DNA of 64,000 bases, taken from the NCBI RefSeq assembly GCF_028640845.1, contig NC_080540.1, positions 213,835,800 through 213,899,799 on the forward strand, written 5' to 3'. The stretch is from Ahaetulla prasina. Lineage: Eukaryota; Chordata; Lepidosauria; Squamata; Colubridae. Positions 1-11,394 of this stretch are shown here, piece after piece; within the stretch, counting starts at the first letter, position 1; each line of letters opens with the position of its first letter. The position numbers and the translations under genes were made by a program. Under the pieces are notes generated by a model. The model saw only the letters and a list, made by a program, of their open reading frames with translations. It did no database searches and was not told where the DNA came from.

Positions 1-765
1 ATCTTTCAAAACCTTTGTGAGCATGGTGAGGGATTTATTTATTTCCTAGTCTCCATTAAACTTATTCATTTCAGGATTAATCTATCATTTGCAAGGCATT
101 ACTTCATAGATTACCTTGAGGGTAAGGATCCCTCCTGAATCATAAAAATACACACAGCATCCATTACATCCAGAGCATATAGATCAGAAAGTGAGAATAT
201 ACTCCCCCAAACCCAGGAATGACTTTCTCACATACAATTCTAATAGAAATGGACTATTTGGCTGGATGAAAATATTTCCTTCTCTTTTGTGTAGGTCATG
301 GAGGATATTCTATTGTGCCCTGAATTGAAATCATGTCTTCTGTCGCTTGCCCAAATTAATTTAGTTCCACCAGGGTATAAAATACATGCTGCAGCAACCG
401 GAGTGTACGGCTAACTTTTTGTTTTTGTTTTTTAAAAAAACTGAATTAATTTTTATGACAACTCTACCTAATTACAATGTTCCCTTCTTTTGTGGAAAGA
501 AAGTGTGAATAAAAGAAACTTTCTTTCCGAAGAAGGGAGAAGACATAAGCAAGTCACTTAGTTTAGGTTAATCTTCTTCAATAACCTCTAAGAATGACAA
601 TCAACTGTTGGCTACAATAATATTTGCTGTAACTTTCTCTCCAGGCCAAATGAGAAATCTCATTTTTCTTCAGGCTGCGACACAGGAAAAAGCCCATCTC
701 CTTTGTCCATTACGCTACTGATTGGGCTGCTATTTTTCAAGGAAAAATAAAGCCTTCAGACTAAA
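1..765. other. No recognised feature
   Basis: AT-rich sequence with no open frame of note, no tRNA-like boxes and no repeat I recognise. A short stretch near 500-540 has complementary runs around GAAAGAAAGT and ACTTTCTTTC that could form a hairpin, but nothing ties it to a known element. Confidence 0.5.
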
Positions 766-773
766 GTCTGCAT

Positions 774-1018
774 CAGGGGTGAAATCCAACAGGTTCTGAC
801 AGGTTCTAGAGAAGCAGTAGCGGAAATTTTTAGCAGTTTGGAGAACCAGCAAATACCACCTCTGGCTGGCCCCAGAGTGGGGTGGGAATGGAGATTTTGC
901 AATTTCCTTCCCCTGGAGTCGGGAAGGAATGGAGATTTTGCAGTATCCTTCCCCTGCCATGCCCATCAAGCCACGCCCACAGAACCGTTAGTAAAAAAAA
1001 AAAGGGATTTCACCACTG
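774..1018 (-). mobile_element. hAT-type MITE (GGTTCTG family)
   Basis: Member of the commonest small repeat in this window. Ends are CAGGGGTGAAATCC and the complement of CACCACTG, and the interior carries the family's paired GGGGTGGGAATGGAGATTTTGCA blocks and a CCACGCCCACAGAACC segment. Flanks 766-773 (GTCTGCAT) and 1019-1026 (GTATGCAT) agree at 7 of 8 bases, the 8-bp duplication expected of hAT transposition. It has no coding capacity. Confidence 0.85.
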
Positions 1019-1192
1019 GTATGCATGACATATAACTTGGCACTTGGATAGCCATCTGTTTGGATGGTCCCCCTGACTTGGAGTCGTGACTATAGCAAGC
1101 ATTACAACTTTATTCAAATTAATAGCAAGAGTGTCTCTCCTCTGGTAATGTGTTTAAGGGAGGGAAAGAAGTTCAAGAAAAGAAACTGTCAA

Positions 1193-1592
1193 TACAGGCA
1201 GTCCTCAACTTACAACAGTTTTGTTTAATGACTGTTTGAAATTACAATGGCACTGAAAAAAGTGACTTAGGACCATTTTACACATGACTGTGGCAGCATC
1301 CCCGTGGTCACGTGATCAGAATTCAGATATTTGGCAAATGATTAGTATTTATGATAGTTGCCGTGTCCGGGGATGAGGAGGGAGGGAACATGCGATTTAC
1401 CTTTTGTGATCTTTTGACAAGCAAAGTCAATGGGAAAGCCAGCTCCACTCAACAACTGTGTTACTAACATAACAACAGCAAAGATTGAGGTCACAACTGT
1501 GGCAAATGGGGTAAAATTCATTTAAAAACTGTCTCGCTCAGCAATAGAAATGTTGGGCTCAATTGGAATCATAAGTCGAGGACTACCTGCAT
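1193..1592 (+). mobile_element. Mariner-like MITE (TACAGG...CCTGTA type)
   Basis: Long imperfect palindrome with terminal inverted repeats of the form TACAGGCAGTCCTC and GAGGACTACCTGCATA, beginning and ending at TA, as expected for Tc1/mariner insertion. The interior contains repeated phrases such as 'tgactgtttgaaattacaa' and 'gtcacgtgatcagaattcag'. Other copies lie near 8425, 45032 and 60521. It is non-autonomous. Confidence 0.7.
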
Positions 1593-1698
1593 AACCATTG
1601 AAATTTGTCAATGAGGCCTCAGTAGTGGAAAAATTAAAGGTGCTCCAGCAGGAATAAAGTGTTCCTCTTCTGACAGAAGATTAAAATGTTCTTTAGAG

Positions 1699-1837
1699 CA
1701 GGGGTCTCCAACCTTGGTCCCTTTAAAACTTGTGGACTTCAACTCCCAGAGTTCCTCAGCCAGCTTTGCTTTGCTGGCTGAGGAATTCTGGGAGTTGAAG
1801 TTCACAAGCCTTAAGTGGCCAAGATTGGAGACCACTG
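1699..1837. mobile_element. Palindromic hAT MITE
   Basis: Short inverted-repeat element (CAGGGGTCTCCAACC ... GGAGACCACTG) whose two arms both contain a 'cttcaactcccag'-type phrase in opposite orientation. Flanks CTTTAGAG (1691-1698) and CTTTAGAC (1838-1845) match at 7 of 8 bases. Related copies are at 8814-8905, 11880-12003 and a half-copy near 45578. Confidence 0.8.
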
Positions 1838-1949
1838 CTTTAGACAGACATGTTGTCTTTCTCTTTCCCAATAATCTGTGTAAATTGGAAATGCCCTCTG
1901 TGTGATGTTCCGGGTCTTGAAGATGTTCTTAAGTTTCCTGGATGAGACC

Positions 1950-2245
1950 CAGTGGTGGGTTTCAATTTTTTTTACTACTGGTTCTGTGGGTGTGGCTTGG
2001 TGGGCATGGCATGGCTTGGTGGGCATGACAGGGGAAGGATACTGTAAAATCTCCACTCTGTCCCCAATCCAGGGGAAGGTTACTGCAAAATCCCCATTTC
2101 CTCCCGATCAGCTGGGACTTGGGAGGCAGGGAATAAATTGGGGCCAGGCCAGTCAGAATTTTTACTACCGGTAAACTCCGCACTACTCAAAATTTCCGCT
2201 ACTGGTTCTCCAGAACTGGTCAGAATCTGCTGAAACCCACCTCTG
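1950..2245 (+). mobile_element. hAT-type MITE (GGTTCTG family)
   Basis: Near full-length copy starting CAGTGGTGGGTTTC and ending AAACCCACCTCTG. It is flanked by a perfect 8-bp duplication ATGAGACC at 1942-1949 and 2246-2253. Interior blocks match the copy at 13261-13553. Confidence 0.9.
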
Positions 2246-2253
2246 ATGAGACC

Positions 2254-3640
2254 ACTTGAAATTGTTTTAACACTTGTTGAGGTGAAATCTGTTGTATTTT
2301 CTTGCAAAACTGGAGGGTATCTCTTATCTCCTTGGGGACCAATTCGCAAAGTAGTCTGGACATATTTTTCACTACTGATTCTCAGTATAATCTTTTCAAA
2401 CCTGAATGCCACGAGCCAGCCTTTTCAACCTGAATAGCACTAATATATAACTGTGACGTTTACAAATACCATAAGATGCAAAAGGATTTAGGTGCCTTCG
2501 TTCAGACTGACAGTGATGATGCTTCTCGATACAAAGAAGTCTTTTTCTGCAAAAAGAAAAGAAAAGCAGGAGACAAGCCATAGTTTTCGCATTATGGGAT
2601 ATATATATTATGGGATATATGAGTTTTCATATATATATATGAGTTTTCATTTTTTTTTCCTACAACACTCAGAATCAAAAGGGTACCTCAATATACAGTA
2701 ATGTCATACCAAATAAGACTCCATTTATACTTTGGGATAGCTTTCAGGATTGGCTGGATGCTTCAAAGATGCTTAATATTTTTATTTTCCCACACAACCA
2801 TGACAAATGAGTCATTTTGTTACAGGATTATCAAATTTATCTTTATCTTTAGGCGTCAAAAACAGGATTCAGCATATGTGCTTTGTAAACTACTGGATAC
2901 CCAAACAGATTCTGGCATGAAGAGCAGTTTTAATCCTTTTTTTCACTTTAGAAATCTGTGGGGAGAAAAATGGACTCATTAAAATAAATGGCCTGCCTTT
3001 GGACAACATAAATTATAGGCAGAGCCCCTTGACATAGATTGAGGCCACTTGGGGATAGAAGGGTTAAATACACCCTACATTCCTGTATCCATAGCATCTT
3101 ACTCTCAGTTGGTACCCTTCCATTTATTTTTGAGTTCAAAAAGAAAAGAAAAGAAAAGAAAGACAGCTGTTAGCTGAGTCTTTAAATTAATGTGCAGTTT
3201 GGTTCTTGGTGTTAGCAAAATTCCGCAGGCAACAGTGAAATATCTGTATATTCTTGCTTGTCATTTTGTAGACCTTTTCTTACAGATTCTCTTTGACAGA
3301 CTCCCATCACTGGATAGTTGTAAATGTTGCCATGCTACAGAGGAAAATTTGGTTTGACTGGATCAACACGCAGACATACTTAACTCAAAAAGTATTATGC
3401 CATATATTGTAGTCTTCAAAAAGTGGTTGTGTTGTGTTGATAAAGGTGGCACAACACAGTTGCTTTTCCATGTTTGTCCCATTTGCAGGTTGCTTTCCAG
3501 CAGCCATTTTTTAAAGTGACCTGCACCCTGCCAGAGTGATTCATAAGATCAGCTGCTATAGGAATGAGAAATATTCCAAGCATTTAGCAAATAAAGTTAT
3601 TGGATTCACTCAAAATTAAACAGTTCTAGTCCTATCAAGG
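2254..3640. other. No recognised gene; AT-rich with small simple repeats
   Basis: No coding frame with family features. Contains a short TA-rich stretch near 2600-2640 and an (AAAAG)-type run near 3138-3160. I see no element boundary here. Confidence 0.45.
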
Positions 3641-4046
3641 TATAGAATAGAATAACAGAGTTGGAAGGGACCTTGGAGGTCTTCTAGTCCAACCCCCTGC
3701 TTAGGCAGGAAACCCTACACCACTTCAGACAAATAGTTATCCAATATCTTCTTAGAAACTTCCAGTGTGGAGCATTCACAATTTCTGGAGGCAAGTTGTT
3801 CCACTGATTAATTGTTTTAACTGTCAGGAAATTTCTCCTTAGTTCTAAGTTGTTTCTCTCCTTGATTAGTTTCCACCCATTGCTTCTTGTCCTGCCCTCA
3901 GGTGCTTTGGAGAATAGCTTGACTCCCTCTTCTTTGTGGCAACCCCTGAGATATTGGAATACTGCTATCATGTCTCCCCTAGTCCTTCTTTTCATTAAAC
4001 TAGACATACCCAGTTCATCTGATGGAAACAATGTCTTGTTTTATTA
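3641..4046 (-). mobile_element. CR1 LINE 3' end
   Basis: On the minus strand this reads as the C-terminal tail of a CR1 reverse transcriptase followed by the CR1 3' UTR. The peptide includes 'RTRSNGWKLIKERNNLEL' and 'NQWNNLPPEIVNAP', matching the conserved CR1 C-terminal block. The 3' end 'ggtcccttccaactctgttattctatt' (complement at the left edge) is the usual CR1 terminus. It is 5'-truncated and carries no catalytic domain. Confidence 0.85.
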
Positions 4047-4507
4047 GCTGATATAATTTGAGCTTGCAACTCGTAAGGATGTGGGCAAGATTCTTGGGTA
4101 AGCTAACCCAACTCTCTGTATATTAGATCCAAGTTTGTCTTGGCTGGTGAGGTCACCTAATCTCAATCCATACCACTTTGTTGAGGGAGGTCCTAACAGC
4201 CTTGAAGGAGATGATGGTACATCTCTTCTTCAAGACCTATTTTTTGGACTCGTTGGTACTTGTCAGCCCTTCAGGGTAAAACCGACTGGAAATCCAAAAT
4301 CATGAATGCTAACACTACTTTCACTACAAAGCTAAAGTAAATCTTGCAAGTCTGAATGCATTTAACATCTCCCTGCCTTTAGTCTTATGACTAGGAAAGG
4401 CCTTATCTGAGACATTTTCTCAGGTTACAATTCTGGCCAGGACTCAGTTTCCTTTTACCAGACTGTTGTCTGTGTTACAGAATTACCCAGTTAGAATACA
4501 TAGAATT

Positions 4508-4780
4508 ACAAAATAATAGAGTTGGAAGGGACCTTGGAGGTCTTCTAATCCAACCGCCCGCTATATCATTCCTGACAAATGGCTGTCCAATCTTTTCTTA
4601 AATACCTCTAATGATGGAGCACCCACAACTTCTGGAGGCAAGCTCTTCCACTGATTAATTGTTCTCCATGACAGGCAATTTCTCCTTAGTTCTAGGTTGG
4701 ATCTTTCCATTACTTCTTGTCCTTTCTTCAGGTACTTTGGAGAATAGGTTGACTCTACTCCCCCCCCTGCCCCCCCAGTC
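4508..4780 (-). mobile_element. CR1 LINE 3' end, second copy
   Basis: Same family and orientation as the preceding CR1. The minus strand gives 'SNLELRRNCLSWRTINQW' and 'SLPPEVVGAPSLEVFKK', then the CR1 3' UTR. It is 5'-truncated at a C-rich tract near 4760-4780. Confidence 0.8.
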
Positions 4781-4844
4781 CAATTTTCAATATTCCCTTC
4801 AATAGAAGGTTGTTGAGAAGATTTGGGGCTGTAACTATAATACA

Positions 4845-5035
4845 AATGGCCTTGGAAGAAACTGATTATCTGGACCCATTTCAGTCAGCTGTTGGATATA
4901 GCACTGAGAAACCACTGGTCATGCTTGCTGATGAACTGAGGTAGGGTACCTAGACTGGGAAATCCTTCAGGCAGCACTCAAACTTTGCTCATCTCTCACA
5001 TTACAATGAATGCATTTTACATAGGGCTACCCTTG
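4845..5035 (+). mobile_element. L2-like LINE reverse transcriptase fragment
   Basis: The plus strand encodes 'LEETDYLDPFQSAVGYSTEK' followed by 'PLVMLADELR'. This aligns by eye with the RT fingers region of the better L2 copy at 16.8 kb (LDETVYLDPFQSG..GYSTETALV). Stops follow, so it is a decayed internal fragment. Confidence 0.65.
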
Positions 5036-5499
5036 AAAACCTCTCTGGATTTTGTGTATTTTATGGCTTAGAATTGTTGTTTTCTTCTGAACAATTTGAG
5101 TGGTTTTTTATCTATTTTATTATTATTTATATTACATGGTGCCCAGAGTCATTGCAGAGCTGAAAGGAAGAGAGGGAGGAAGAATGGGTGGGTGGATTTA
5201 GATATTTCAAAAGCATAAAAAAGCTTGAGATTAAAGTCAGAAATCAGATTAAACACCATTCATGTGATCTTTATACAATAGATCTACGAATACTTTGATT
5301 ATCAATATCATGCTTTGCCACTGAAGCAGGATCCAATTTTTTTCTTTGAAGTATATTTAAGACGACTTTCCCTTTTAATACTTTACCTTCCAAAGGATAT
5401 GCTATTATGTTGATACTATGAGCCTTTGTGGGGAATGGAAAGCCTATAAACAAAGTAATATATATAAATAAATGTTATCAATGATGATGGTGAAGAAGA

Positions 5500-5524
5500 A
5501 GGAGAAGGAGAAGGAGAAGGAGAA

Positions 5525-5570
<46 letters not shown>
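5500..5570 (+). repeat. (GAAGGA)n and (GA)n microsatellites
   Basis: Hexamer-like GAAGGA repeats pass into a pure GA run that abuts the MITE beginning at 5571. Confidence 0.9.
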
Positions 5571-5572
<2 letters not shown>

Positions 5573-5794
5573 TCTGACAGGTTCTGGAGAACCAGTACCA
5601 GAAATTTTGAGTTGTTCTGAAAACCGGCAAAATACCACCGCTGGCTGGCCCCAGAGTGGGGTGGGAATGGAGATTTTGTAATATCCTTCCCCTAGAGTGG
5701 GGTGGGAGTGGAGATTTTGCAGTATCCTTCCCCTGCCATGCCCACCAAGCCATGCCCAAAGAACCGGTAAGGAAAAATTTTAGATTTCACCCCT
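5571..5794 (-). mobile_element. hAT-type MITE, truncated, between two microsatellites
   Basis: GGTTCTG-family MITE in minus orientation. The terminus on its left side is missing, and the element begins directly at a (GA)n run. The other end (TTTCACCCCTG) is intact and directly abuts (GGAT)n. No target duplication can be read. Confidence 0.75.
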
Positions 5795-5852
5795 GGATGG
5801 ATGGATGGATGGATGGATGGATGGATGGATGGATGGATGGATGGATGGATGG
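5795..5852 (+). repeat. (GGAT)n microsatellite
   Basis: About 14 uninterrupted tetramers starting at the MITE terminus, followed by GAGA-rich sequence. Open frames across it (Met-Asp-Gly-Trp repeats) are artefacts of the repeat. Confidence 0.95.
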
Positions 5853-5869
5853 AGAGAGAGAGAAAGGAA

Positions 5870-6690
5870 AAGACAGACAGAAAGTCAGACAGACAGAGTT
5901 ACAAAGAAATAAATAGAGACAACCATATTGCCTTAAATCTACCATCCCTGAAAGACCTATTTCAAGAAACTCAGGGAAATTAAAAAGTTGTCATGAAGGG
6001 ATACTAAAAAGAGCCCATTTACTATCCATGATTCCCAAAGTCCAGGGAGTATTAATATTAGGTTAAGAAAAATCACAACTGATTTTTTTTTTTTTAAAAA
6101 AAGTGAAGCAAGGTACAAGGAATCTCTTAGTTTCTTTTCTACATTTTCAAAATCAATTTCTTCTAGAATAGCAAATGCTTACCAAATTTAACAGTTTATC
6201 CCTTGAGTATGCAAATCCAATTAAAATGCTCCACCAATGGAGGATGAGATAAAACAGGCCTCTGAGAAAATGAAGCATATGTTCATAAGGTGTTTTGTTT
6301 TGTTTTTTACAAAAAAAGATTTCACCACTTTTGAAACAAGCAGTCATTTCCCAAGTCACATAATGGCAGGTGCAACAGCTGCAACACCACTGAGCTAATA
6401 AGTATAGCAGATCTAACTTTAAATGATTTCATAGCCCATGAAACCAAACCAAGGAACATCAAATTAAATAAACACATATCTATTCTAGCAGATATGTTTT
6501 ACATACCATGGATAAAACCTTTTGTGTATATTCCTGTGCTCTATGTTCCTGTAGAGTATTTCTAGTTAAGTCTTACCCTTTCCTATCCAAAGTGGCAGAT
6601 ATTATTAGGGTCTAACTTTTGAGGAGTACAGGGAAGGCCCTTTTGCTCTCCGTATTTTGGGGGTTCCAGTATAGAACTTTTCCTTTAGTT
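5870..6690. other. No recognised feature
   Basis: AT-rich DNA with T and A homopolymer runs near 6080. No gene, SINE head or LINE tail recognised. Confidence 0.4.
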
Positions 6691-6695
6691 TAGTC

Positions 6696-7045
6696 CAGTG
6701 GTGGGATTCAAATAATTTAACAACTGGTTCTCTGCCCTAATGACCAGCTGGGTAGGCGTTGATCGGTGGTCATGTGACCATGTGGGCGTGGCCAACTCCG
6801 CATCACTCCCGTTGATGGGCGCTTCGCCTTAGCTGTTACAATGTAATAAGGGTTAACCAGAGAGGCAGTTTCTGTAAGCAGGGCAATAAAGATTAGGCTA
6901 AAAATAACACCAGAATGTTTCCTTCCTGCCTTCCTTAGAGGATTAGCCCTATAAAGTGGAAAAAAACAGAATAAGATTTCTTCCAACAACTGGTTCTCCG
7001 AACTGCTTAGAAAGTTAACAACCGGTTTTCCCAAATAGGTGTGAT
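6696..7045 (+). mobile_element. Decayed hAT-like MITE (ACAACCGGTTCTC subfamily)
   Basis: Begins CAGTGGTGGGATTCAAATAA and includes 'caactggttctctgccc' and 'gtcatgtgaccatgtgggcg'. A second block 'aacaactggttctccgaact' comes near the right end. The right terminus is degraded and no clean 8-bp duplication is visible. The region 61085-61500 is a relative. Confidence 0.6.
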
Positions 7046-7105
7046 CTAGTCTGAATGATAAAGGGGCTCCTACAGTCAGTCTTGGTTCCTGGCAATTGCC
7101 TAGAT

Positions 7106-7292
7106 CAGTGGCCCCTAACCTTTGGGTACCAGGGACCAGTTCCATGGAGAAAGATTTTTCCGTGGACGGGAAAGGACTTGGTTTTCTGTGCTGCCTGCAT
7201 CCTGCGGATGGGACTTCGCTTGTTTGCATGGTCTGCTTGCTGGCAAGCCACAAATTGGTGCTGGTTCATGGCCAGGGAGTTGGGCACCCCTG
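7106..7292 (+). mobile_element. Probable hAT MITE remnant
   Basis: Starts CAGTGGCCCCTAACCTTTGG and ends AGTTGGGCACCCCTG, an inverted-terminal pattern of the CAG...CTG hAT type. The flanks do not match as an 8-bp duplication, so the family call is tentative. Confidence 0.45.
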
Positions 7293-7329
7293 GCATACAC
7301 CAGTCCCTGCAGTTTTCTTGGCAAGACTT

Positions 7330-7475
7330 CAGAAGCAGTTTGCCCTTTTCTATTTCCTAGAGCTGAGGAGGAATGACTAGGTAACCCAGCTCAGTTTCTG
7401 CCTAAAGTAGGACTAGAACTTGTGGTCTCCTGGTTTATAACCTGGTGCCTCAACCACTATGCCAGACTAGTACTC
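7330..7475 (-). repeat. Old MIR-like SINE remnant
   Basis: Contains the phrase order 'aggtaacccagctcag', 'ctagaacttgtggtctcctg' and 'cctcaaccactatgccagac', recognisable again at 9015-9205 and 54985-55130. This resembles an old tRNA-derived SINE body read from its 3' side. Family assignment is uncertain. Confidence 0.45.
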
Positions 7476-7494
7476 TAGGGTAGGGTAGAGTAGA

Positions 7495-7590
7495 GTAGAG
7501 TAGGGAAGAATAGAATAGAATAGAATAGAATAGAATAGAATAGAATAGAATAGAATAGAATAGAATAGAATAGAATAGAATAGAATAGGT
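7495..7590 (+). repeat. (AATAG)n microsatellite
   Basis: About 17 copies of a TAGAA unit preceded by TAGAG/TAGGG variants. In snakes this unit is known to be seeded by the 3' tails of CR1-L3 LINEs. Here the LINE body itself is not visible. Confidence 0.9.
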
Positions 7591-7983
7591 GAAGGTAGTG
7601 TATATCTTTTTTCAGACTTAAGCCTCAGCAATCTGCTTGGCATCAATTAATGTGTACTGCGTATATGCATCCAAGCCACGGATAAATTCAATTCACTCAA
7701 AAGTTGTCCCAGGACTCAGAAAACCTCTAGATTTTTCATAGAAGAAAGTACTTTCGTGAACGTTTTTAGCAGCCTTTTCCCCAGCAAATGAATCCTATAT
7801 TCATTTTCAGATTATTTTGCTGATAACCCATGAGCACACAAGAGTGAGAGATCCTATAACTTCTAAAGCACCTTACCTTTTTTTAAAAAGAAAAAAAAAT
7901 TAAGAGCTAGGTAACCAATAGGAGGTTACAATCTTGTCCCTTGTACGACAAATGCCAGGAGAACAGCTGTCTGGCTTGTCATA

Positions 7984-8135
7984 AAACTGAGATGATAGAT
8001 ATGGAAGGACATTGGTAAGTTCAACACCCTATTTGATCTAGGACATCCAAGCTAAAGCGTCTCCAAGAGATGGATGTCCATTCTCTGCTTGAAGGCTTCC
8101 AATGAATTAGCAGCTGCAAGGAGCTTTTTTCTCCT
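7984..8135 (-). mobile_element. CR1-like LINE 3' end fragment
   Basis: The minus-strand peptide 'NSLEAFKQRMDIHLLETL' resembles the last residues of CR1-type ORF2 proteins. It is followed by a 3' UTR-like stretch containing 'gaaggacattggtaag' complement. Upstream coding sequence is not recognisable. Confidence 0.6.
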
Positions 8136-8424
8136 CCTCGACTGCCACTCGTCCTTGAAATGCAGAAATGAGACAAATGTTACTCTGACCTCTGCCGCTA
8201 CTACAGGCACAAATTCTGTACAATAGCTTTTATATTTAAAACAGACTATTTGAGGGATTGCTAAATCAGAAAGCAAATTTAAGTCTTGGCAAGTAGCGTA
8301 TGGGCAGGCATTCATACATGTGTCTAAATCCAGCAAGTTACTGGCTAGGGAAGCAAGATGCAATCCTTTGTATATCAGCATAACAAAAATTAATGATAGA
8401 AAGAGGCAGAGCGTGGAAACGTAT

Positions 8425-8805
8425 ACAGGTAGTCCTCAGGTTACAACCAAAATTTCTATTGCTAAATGAGTTTTGCCCTACTTTTCTGACCTTTCTTGTC
8501 ACGGTTGTTGAAGTGTGATTTAAAGTGAATTGCTGCAGTTGTTAAGTTAGGAGCAGTTGTTCAATGAATTTGGCTTCCCATTGACCTTGCTAGTCAGAAA
8601 GTTGCAAAAGTGATCATGTGACCCCTGGGACACTGCAACCATCATAAATATAAGCCAGCTGCCAAGTGTCAGAATTTTGATCATGTCACCGTGGGGATGC
8701 TGCAATGGTTGTAAGTGTGAAAAATGGTCATAAGTCATTTTTTCCAGTGTGTTGTAACTTCAAACGGTCACTAAGTGAACTGTTGTAAGTCAAGAACTAT
8801 CTGTA
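8425..8805 (-). mobile_element. Mariner-like MITE
   Basis: Bounded by TACAGGTAGTCCTCAGG and CAAGAACTATCTGTA, the same inverted-repeat family as 1193-1592 in the opposite sense. Flanking TA dinucleotides fit a TA target. Confidence 0.7.
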
Positions 8806-8813
8806 TCTTAGAG

Positions 8814-8905
8814 CAGGGCTCTCCAATCTTGGCAACTTTAAGCCTGATGGACTTCTGGGAGTTGAAGTCCACCAGGCTTAAAGTTACCAAGGTTGGAGAC
8901 CCCTG
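8814..8905. mobile_element. Short palindromic hAT MITE
   Basis: CAGGGCTCTCCAATC ... GGTTGGAGACCCCTG with inverted arms. Flanks TCTTAGAG (8806-8813) and ACTTAGAG (8906-8913) agree at 7 of 8 bases. It sits next to the mariner-like MITE. Confidence 0.8.
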
Positions 8906-9014
8906 ACTTAGAGTATAGAGAGAATATTAAAGATGGAAATTTTTTAGAGTGTGTGGAGCTTCTCTTAATTTTTTTAATACCTCTAAGTCAGTGTTGACTC
9001 TTCTTAAGCTACCT

Positions 9015-9205
9015 GGACAAGTTTGTAAAGTTCTCTTAGCAAGATTTTGGAAGTGATTTGCCCTTGCATTCTTTCTAGGGCTGAAAGACAGTGGCTGGCC
9101 CAAGTTTGCCCAGCTGGCTTTATGCTTAAATCAGAATTAAAACTCCTGGTCTCCTGGTTTCTTGCTGTTACTTTAGCCACTATGCCAAACTGGCTCTTCA
9201 CTGAC
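9015..9205 (-). repeat. Old MIR-like SINE remnant
   Basis: Second copy of the 'cccagctggctttatgctta', 'actcctggtctcctggtttc' and 'ttagccactatgccaaactg' phrase order. It overlaps open frames on both strands that I regard as chance. Confidence 0.45.
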
Positions 9206-10080
9206 TTGTCCCTAAATATTCTCAAACAGCCATGGGCTGAAAAACAGGTATCGGCGGACATAGTGCAGTGGAAATACAGAATTCAAGAAATAAACCGTTA
9301 AGCAAAAAGAATAGCACAGAGCAAAACTATAGACCTGGAGCAGACTGGACAGAAGAAAACAAAGGATGTGTAGATTTATAGGACTGCAGTTGGATTGATT
9401 TTATTTTAAATGTTCTCCTGCAGGTTTCTAATTATTTGAATTAATGACAGTTCTGGAAAAAAAATTAATTATAGTGACCTCCATAAACTATTCAAGCATC
9501 TCTCTATTCAAGCTCCATTTAGACTATTGGTTAAACTTCCAGATGGGTAGCATCTTGTCCCTTTGCAAAAATGAAATTTAAGGAGAGGTTTTATCATGAT
9601 AGCAGCCCGCCAAACTGCAGGAATTGATTGCTTCAGTTGGTTTCAAAAAAATATAAGAGATTTCCCCAAAGGCTGAAGGTTGTCATTCTGAAATCCTGAG
9701 GAATAGCAAAGGCTGCTGTAAAAATGATAAGATGGACAGACAAAAGTGATAGACTGGAATTTCCAACTTGTCATTAAAAAGCTTCATATCCCTGCCTGGT
9801 GAAGAGACTGTCCAAATGTCTTTTTCAGAGGCGGCTGTTATTGAATTGGCCATTAATGATGGCAAGGAACAGACCATTTCAGATTGGATTATTTCCGAAT
9901 TGGACACAATTGTGAGCCCACAATAGACTTCAGGTGATATAACTTTATTGTAAACTCAATCTCAAATTAATTGAGCTGCTAGTTTAGTGGTTGAAGACAT
10001 GCTTTAATGGGTAAAACAACCCCAATTCAAGCCTTGTCATTCCTAGGCAGGCCCAAAACAACTTCTAACATGAATTTTAC
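9206..10080. other. No recognised feature
   Basis: No gene or repeat boundary recognised. A near-palindromic 'tcaatctcaaattaattgag' lies near 9956-9975. Confidence 0.4.
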
Positions 10081-10084
10081 ACAG

Positions 10085-10750
10085 CCAATGAATTATCTCT
10101 GAAGTGTACCCGGAGACTTCAGCTAGTCCAGAATGCAGCTGCGCGGGTGATTGAGGGAGCACCACGTTGCTCCCGGGTAACACCACTCCTGCGCAGTCTG
10201 CACTGGCTACCTGTGGTCTTCCGGGTGCGCTTCAAGGTTTTGGTTACCACCTTCAAAGCGCTCCATGGCTTAGGGACCGGGTACTTACGGGACCTCCTGC
10301 TGTTTCCACATGCCTCCCACCGACCCGTACACTCTCACAGAGAGGGTCTTCTCAGGGTGCCGTCCGCCAAGCAGTGTCGGCTGGCGGCCCCCAGGGGAAG
10401 GTCCTTCTCTGTGGGAGCACCTACTCTCTGGAACGAACTTCCCCCCGGTTTACGCCAATTGCCTGACCTTCGGACCTTCCGCCGGGAACTGAAAACTTAT
10501 TTATTTATACAAGCGGGACTGGCCTGATTTTTAAATTCTAAATTTTAAATTTTAATGGTAATTTTACTGGGTATTTTATATGGTCAATTGGACGGTTTTA
10601 ATCTTGGCCTTTTATTGAATAAGTTTTTTAATTGTTATTTTAATATGTATATTAACTGTTTTAAATGAAGGCTGTACACCACCCTGAGTCCTTCGGGAGA
10701 AGGGCGGTATAAAAGTTTAATTAATAAATAATAAATAAATAAATAAATAA
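10085..10750 (+). mobile_element. L2-like LINE 3' end
   Basis: Encodes the last ~126 residues of an L2-type RT protein: 'RLQLVQNAAARVIEGA', 'LRSLHWLPVVFRVRFKVLV', 'KALHGLGTGYLRDLL', 'TLWNELPPGLRQLPDL', ending 'YLFIQAGLA' at about 10527. The 3' UTR ends with the hairpin 'cctgagtccttcgggagaagggcgg' and an (AAAT)n tail at 10720-10750. It is 5'-truncated and lacks the RT catalytic core. It closely resembles the longer copy at 16.1-18.3 kb, which suggests recent activity of this L2 lineage. Confidence 0.9.
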
Positions 10751-10754
10751 AAAT

Positions 10755-11380
10755 TATCTCAATTTCATTTTTTTAAAAGTCCTTATTTCATTTTGTTCCA
10801 GTTTTTAAATTGAGTTGAGTTTGAATATTTTGAGTTGAGTACAAAATATTCCAAGATTTCCCCACCATGTTGCACCTAATTAGGCTCCAAACCAAAGACT
10901 GCCAAAAATGCATGCTTTTACCACCAAATTTTGGTGGCCAAATCTAGGAACTTTGTTTGGTCTGCAAAGTGGGAATTGGTGGCCTGCAAGTAACCTGCAA
11001 GCCAGTTTGTTCCACTCTGAAGTAGGGCGCCCTATAAAGTAGATCCTTTGCCTCTCTTTTTAAAAAAATCTGGCAATAAAATCTTTAGACAGCCAGGGGA
11101 AAGTTATCCTATCCCATCTTTTACATCCCTTATGCTGGATAGGGATTTCAGTCACTTTATTACAATATTTCAGTCACTTTACTGAAATATTGGGAATCCT
11201 TTGGACACTTTATACATTTGGCATTGGAAAGGGTGAGGTTACATGAGAAAATTTGTGGCAGGGTTTATGTATGTCTTCTGTTTCTATGCACCTCTGTTCC
11301 TGCAATGAATGTATGTATCTTGGAATTTGAGGTATGACTTGCCTTTATGCTCCAATTAGCAATTTAAATGGGTTAAAATG
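10755..11380. other. No recognised feature
   Basis: No gene recognised. A short repeated phrase ('cagtcactttattacaatatt' / 'cagtcactttactgaaatatt') occurs near 11150-11190. Confidence 0.4.
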
Positions 11381-11394
11381 AATAGACCAGACCA

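Noticed and set aside
6717..7253. 178-residue minus-strand open frame
   Set aside because: It spans a decayed MITE and part of another, with no recognisable domain.
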